In this document: one piece after another, positions 30,448-33,532 of the stretch
Numbering within the stretch: position 1 is the first letter of the stretch
Layout of the letters: each line of letters opens with the position of its first letter
Assembly: GCA_023394415.1 (NCBI GenBank)
Contig: JAEXAR010000026.1
Coordinates: 1-33,532, forward strand
DNA: 33,532 bases
From: Bacteroidota bacterium
Lineage (GTDB): Bacteria > Bacteroidota > Bacteroidia > Flavobacteriales > Weeksellaceae
Direction: 5' to 3'
The notes under the pieces: generated by a model
Databases searched by the model: none
The model's input: only the letters and a program-made list of their open reading frames with translations
Told to the model about the DNA's origin: nothing
Translations under genes and position numbers: made by a program

Positions 30448-31869
30448 ATGAATATCAAAGGTTATTATTTACTTTTTATCGCAGGGCTCTTTAGTGTTAT
30501 AGTAATACCTTTTTTTATGCCTTATGGTGGATTGGTAGGAGATTCTCATCACTATTTTAGGTTAGCACATTATTTTCCTGAAGTGAAATGGAGTATTTTT
30601 CCGTTAGGCTACCCTTTTCTGATAAAATTATTTTATAGCATTACAGGAGATTACTTTTTTGCAGCTCGGCTTATCAATATCTTCTGCTATCTTGCTATTG
30701 GTGTTTTTTCTTATTATAAAGGTTTCTTTTTCAAGGAAACCGTAATTCTTTTGTGTACAAAAATTTTCTTCTATATATTTTTTCTCACTTTACCGGAAGG
30801 GCTTTTTCTCACGTTGATGTATTTTCTCTTTTATTTTTTTTATACTTATTTTAAAGGGAATATTGTAACATGGCGGTTTGCAATTTGGGCTTCTGTTATA
30901 ACGTTCTGCTTGTTTACAATTAGGTATACTGGGTTATATATTTATTTTTCGATTGGCCTTTTTTATCTTATTCGTTATTTTAAAATAAAGCCTTTTAGGA
31001 TATTATTGAAAGACGGCTTTTTTTTGTATCTCTTAATCTCTGGGATCCTTATTTTGGGTTATATAATTTTTAATTATATAAATTTTGGAGATTTTATGGG
31101 TGAAAAATTCAGAAATCCTTCCGATGTTGAATTGTTTGGTCCGGTGTTCTATCATCAAATTATAAGTATTTTCAATTCATTTAATCCTCTTTTTGGCATT
31201 AAATTTTGGATTATCACAGCTTTTACAGCAATAGCCGAGATTGTTTTCTTTGTAATGAATGTTTTATTTCTCCTTTACACATTGAAATTGCTAAAAAGGA
31301 ACAGAAGAGAGGATGATCGTTTTTCAGATTTTTACTCAATGTTATTTTTATTGGGTTTGGTATATGCGATATTAATGTTTGTCTCTACGTTTTTTCAGGG
31401 TATTGAAGCTCTCCATGTCAGGACGCTGTGTGAAGCTTCGCTTTGTTTTTTTATTGTATTAATATTCCTTTATTACAAATACAATCTTAATGAAAAACTG
31501 ATATTTTCACTTGCTGTATTTTCATTGATATTTAATTCTTTATATACCGTGAAAGTTCCAGGAAATTTCCTTGAAAGCAGAGAAAAGGTTAAAGAAGCAT
31601 TGGGTTCTTTCAAGAATAAAAAGTACTTTTTGAATAACTCTACAGGTAAGCAAGAAAAAACAGTATACAGAATTCCTTTAATCAATAAAGAGTTTTCTTG
31701 GACGCACGATAATATACAGTCGGGTCATATTAATGGTTATATTGTTTACTCGCTGAATCCGGAAATTGATATGATTGAGAGAGACACGGCAAGAAAATCA
31801 GAAACACTTTATAATACAGATTTAGAACAAGTTATTGAAAAACAAAATTTTAAAAGCCGTCATAAATGA
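30448..31869 (+). CDS. Polytopic membrane protein, possible GT-C-type glycosyltransferase
   Basis: A 473-residue protein with about ten hydrophobic segments over residues 5-370 and a soluble C-terminal stretch of about 100 residues. The first loop carries GDSHHYFRLA at 31-40, with an acidic residue after the first membrane helix as in GT-C glycosyltransferases that use lipid-linked sugars (PMT/ArnT/EpsG-like). The following PLGYPFLIKLFYSITGDYFFAARLIN segment also resembles that group. The exact family and acceptor are not identifiable. The start must be the ATG at 30448, since the next Met (residue 24) would remove the first membrane helix. The TGA stop lies inside a terminator stem. Codon use is very T-rich, consistent with membrane content. 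Confidence 0.8.
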   Translation: MNIKGYYLLFIAGLFSVIVIPFFMPYGGLVGDSHHYFRLAHYFPEVKWSIFPLGYPFLIKLFYSITGDYFFAARLINIFCYLAIGVFSYYKGFFFKETVILLCTKIFFYIFFLTLPEGLFLTLMYFLFYFFYTYFKGNIVTWRFAIWASVITFCLFTIRYTGLYIYFSIGLFYLIRYFKIKPFRILLKDGFFLYLLISGILILGYIIFNYINFGDFMGEKFRNPSDVELFGPVFYHQIISIFNSFNPLFGIKFWIITAFTAIAEIVFFVMNVLFLLYTLKLLKRNRREDDRFSDFYSMLFLLGLVYAILMFVSTFFQGIEALHVRTLCEASLCFFIVLIFLYYKYNLNEKLIFSLAVFSLIFNSLYTVKVPGNFLESREKVKEALGSFKNKKYFLNNSTGKQEKTVYRIPLINKEFSWTHDNIQSGHINGYIVYSLNPEIDMIERDTARKSETLYNTDLEQVIEKQNFKSRHK

Positions 31870-31874
31870 CGGCT
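31855..31874. terminator. Bidirectional hairpin overlapping a stop codon
   Basis: Stem AGCCGTCAT/ATGACGGCT (9 bp, perfect) with an AA centre. The TGA stop of the plus-strand gene (31867-31869) is within the right arm. On the minus strand it is followed by TTTTAAAATTTTG and ends the dps transcript. On the plus strand the T-run is weaker. Confidence 0.8.
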
Positions 31875-31904
31875 CTTAATTTATATATAATATGCAATGC
31901 AGAT

Positions 31905-32381
31905 CTATTTTCCGAGATAAGCGTTGTACATCCATACTTCTTTTTCTTGCTCTGTGATGTAATCGCTCATTTGTGAATTAGTGCCTTCGTCTCCGGCTTC
32001 ATCAGTAATGTCTAAAAGTTCGCGCTGTAGTTCTATTAATACTTTGAATGAATCTAAAATGTTTTCAACACATTGGGTTCCGTGAGACACTTCTTTACTT
32101 TCTTTAATGGTTGAAAGCTTCAGGTAATCTGAATAATTATGAGTTGGAGTAGCACCAAGAGTGAGGATTCTTTCTGCGATTTCATCAATCTTTAACACTA
32201 AATTATTGTATAGTTCTTCAAATTTTGGATGAAGTGTGAAGAACTGATCACCTTTGATTTTCCAATGTGCGCCCCTTGTGTTTTGATAGAAAACAGAATA
32301 ATTAGCTAAAAGAATATTAAGTTTTTCGCTGATATTTTTGGAGTGTGAATCTTTAAGCCCAATGATGTGTGTGTATTTCAT
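31905..32381 (-). CDS. dps: Dps-family DNA-protection/mini-ferritin protein
   Basis: Dodecameric ferritin-like protein that oxidises Fe(II) with peroxide and stores iron, shielding DNA in starvation or oxidative stress. The 158-residue protein has ferroxidase ligands His39 (GAHW), His51, Asp66 and Glu70 (KIDEIAERI). The spacings of 12, 15 and 4 are exactly those of the Dps inter-subunit site. It lacks a long lysine-rich N-terminal tail, so direct DNA binding may be weak. It has its own promoter 17 bases upstream, divergent from the str operon, and shares the terminator with the membrane protein gene. Confidence 0.96.
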   Translation of the reverse strand: MKYTHIIGLKDSHSKNISEKLNILLANYSVFYQNTRGAHWKIKGDQFFTLHPKFEELYNNLVLKIDEIAERILTLGATPTHNYSDYLKLSTIKESKEVSHGTQCVENILDSFKVLIELQRELLDITDEAGDEGTNSQMSDYITEQEKEVWMYNAYLGK

Positions 32382-32397
32382 AAGTAATAATTTACTG

Positions 32398-32405
32398 CAA
32401 AATTA
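32398..32405 (-). promoter_or_regulatory. dps: -7 promoter element of dps
   Basis: Minus-strand TAATTTTG fits TAnnTTTG and lies 17 bases before the dps ATG. An imperfect inverted repeat GAATT-t-GTT/AAC-AATTC at 32465-32483 lies 60-80 bases upstream and could be a regulator site for dps or rpsL. Confidence 0.55.
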
Positions 32406-32511
32406 AGTTATAAAAACTATCGAAATAAAATTTATTAATTAATATAATCTATTGTATGTATATTGAATTTGTTTTAACAATTCGAATTAAAAAATATTTA
32501 ATATGCTGGTA

Positions 32512-32541
32512 TTGTGGATTAAAAAAATATCCTTACTTTTG
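32512..32541 (+). promoter_or_regulatory. rpsL: Full Bacteroidota promoter of the str operon
   Basis: TTG (32512-32514), a 19-base spacer and TACTTTTG (32534-32541) match the -33/-7 consensus. The rpsL ATG is 24 bases further on. Confidence 0.85.
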
Positions 32542-32565
32542 CACCCTAAAATAAAAAGCAATTAA

Positions 32566-32970
32566 ATGCCTACTATTCAACAATTAGTTAGAAAAGGAAG
32601 AGCCACACTTGCCAAGAAGAGCAAATCGGCTGCCCTTGAAAGCTGTCCACAAAGACGCGGAGTATGTACGAGAGTATATACTACTACACCGAAGAAACCT
32701 AACTCTGCACTTAGAAAAGTTGCTAGGGTAAGACTTTCTAACGGTAAAGAAGTCAACGCTTATATCCCGGGCGAAGGACACAATCTTCAGGAGCACTCGA
32801 TAGTATTGGTACGTGGCGGAAGGGTGAAAGACCTACCGGGAGTACGTTATCACATTGTTAGAGGAGCACTGGACACCGCTGGTGTTAACGGTAGAACTCA
32901 GAGAAGATCCAAATATGGAGCTAAGAGACCAAAACCAGGACAAGCCACACCAACAGGTAAGAAAAAGTAA
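32566..32970 (+). CDS. rpsL: 30S ribosomal protein S12
   Basis: Decoding-centre protein of the small subunit and first gene of the str operon. The 134-residue protein has MPTIQQLVRKGR at the start, VYTTTPKKPNSALRKVA at 38-54, GEGHNLQEHS and the conserved loop GGRVKDLPGVRYH at 84-96. Residues tied to streptomycin resistance are wild type (Lys43 and Lys88), so the sequence predicts no S12-based resistance. rpsG follows after 25 bases. Confidence 0.98.
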   Translation: MPTIQQLVRKGRATLAKKSKSAALESCPQRRGVCTRVYTTTPKKPNSALRKVARVRLSNGKEVNAYIPGEGHNLQEHSIVLVRGGRVKDLPGVRYHIVRGALDTAGVNGRTQRRSKYGAKRPKPGQATPTGKKK

Positions 32971-32995
32971 TCATTAATTTTTAAGAAACGAAACA

Positions 32996-33472
32996 ATGAG
33001 AAAGACGAAAGCGAAAAAAAGACCGTTGTTACCGGATCCAAAATTTAATGATCAGCTGGTAACAAGATTTGTTAATAACCTGATGCTTGACGGTAAAAAG
33101 TCAATCGCATTCAAAATTTTCTACGATGCACTTGATGTTGTAGAATCTAAAAAAGGAGACAACGAAAAATCGTCTCTTGAAATCTGGAAAGATGCCCTTA
33201 CCAACGTAATGCCTCACGTAGAGGTGCGTTCAAGAAGAGTAGGTGGTGCTAACTTCCAGATCCCAATGCCAATTCGTGCCGACAGAAAAATTTCTATGGC
33301 AATGAAATGGTTAATCAAGTATGCAAAAGCAAGAAACGATAAGTCAATGGCCCTTAAACTGGCTGCTGAAATCATCGCTGCTTCAAGAGAAGAAGGTGCT
33401 GCATACAAGAAAAAATCTGATACTCACAAAATGGCAGAAGCTAACAAAGCATTCTCACACTTTAAATTCTAA
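32996..33472 (+). CDS. rpsG: 30S ribosomal protein S7
   Basis: Initiates assembly of the 16S 3' domain (head) and, in many bacteria, represses the str operon by binding its mRNA. The 158-residue protein shows MRKTKAKKRPLLPDPKF, the VTRFVNNLMLDGKKSIA helix, VEVRSRRVGGANFQIPM, MAMKWLIKYAKARNDKSM and the C-terminal KKKSDTHKMAEANKAFSHFKF. The length is normal. fusA starts seven bases after its coding end. Confidence 0.98.
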   Translation: MRKTKAKKRPLLPDPKFNDQLVTRFVNNLMLDGKKSIAFKIFYDALDVVESKKGDNEKSSLEIWKDALTNVMPHVEVRSRRVGGANFQIPMPIRADRKISMAMKWLIKYAKARNDKSMALKLAAEIIAASREEGAAYKKKSDTHKMAEANKAFSHFKF

Positions 33473-33478
33473 TCTGAA

Positions 33479-33532
33479 ATGGCAAGAGATCTTAAATACA
33501 CAAGAAACATTGGTATTGCCGCTCACATTGAC
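33479..33532 (+). CDS. fusA: Elongation factor G, N-terminus only (cut by right edge)
   Basis: Eighteen codons are visible, MARDLKYTRNIGIAAHID, the standard beginning of translocation GTPase EF-G just before its P-loop (AHID-AGKT). The order rpsL-rpsG-fusA is the conserved str operon order, which confirms the call despite the short length. Confidence 0.95.
   Translation, partial: MARDLKYTRNIGIAAHID

Noticed and set aside
32465..32483. Inverted repeat GAATT-t-GTT/AAC-AATTC as a dps operator
   Set aside because: It is imperfect, AT-rich and 60-80 bases from the dps -7 element; not strong enough to list separately.
32566..32970. Streptomycin-resistance substitution in S12
   Set aside because: Lys43 and Lys88 are both the sensitive form.

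Overview
The window looks like a chromosomal segment of a Bacteroidota bacterium of class Flavobacteriia, probably the Chryseobacterium-like Weeksellaceae. The DNA is AT-rich. There is a SusC/SusD pair whose SusC has the short N-terminus usual in that group, a Porin_10-type porin, a Bacteroidota-type LptD, a BshC and a GYDIA-type GHMP kinase. Promoters repeatedly carry the Bacteroidota -7 element TAnnTTTG, and several genes have no Shine-Dalgarno sequence. The taxon call is inferred from protein resemblance, not from a search.

Layout. 1-67: start of an IS1595-like transposase running off the left edge. 160-4646: susC-susD pair with a strong terminator. 4663-11984: rightward envelope and housekeeping genes (porin, bshC, four-LysM receptor-like protein, fabD, GHMP kinase). 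12072-13780: pckA with its own promoter and terminator. 13801-15107: leftward aroQ, tRNA-Glu, rpsT, a small unknown gene and a second tRNA-Glu. 15171-19114: a cell-wall amidase and an LptD-like LPS assembly protein, divergent from almost overlapping starts. 19138-20007: ridA and a small membrane protein. 20055-23978: htrA divergent from a U32 peptidase-family gene, which is followed by a ferredoxin and 5-formyl-THF cyclo-ligase. 23930-25637: leftward pair, an unknown membrane protein with an N-terminal helical domain and an unknown lipoprotein. 25744-26211: an alanine-rich lipoprotein gene. 26215-30355: leftward RNA methyltransferase, rmuC, a YciI-like lipoprotein and pncB. 30436-31874: a polytopic GT-C-like membrane protein. 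31905-32405: dps. 32512-33532: start of the str operon (rpsL, rpsG, fusA cut by the edge).

Most genes are ordinary core genes. The places that stand out are: (1) a 26-pair hairpin made of two heptanucleotide arrays, fully paired only as plus-strand RNA with G-U wobbles, ending three bases before the ferredoxin start (23107-23167); (2) a perfect 10-1-10 palindrome (25681-25701) that begins inside the -7 element of the unknown membrane/lipoprotein pair, giving an operator-like site in front of a ToxR-like arrangement; (3) the alanine-rich lipoprotein, coded almost entirely with GCT for alanine; (4) an LptD-like gene with no usable ATG/GTG and a candidate promoter lying on its TTG; and (5) two genes whose -7 element lies only four bases before the ATG, which suggests leaderless mRNAs.
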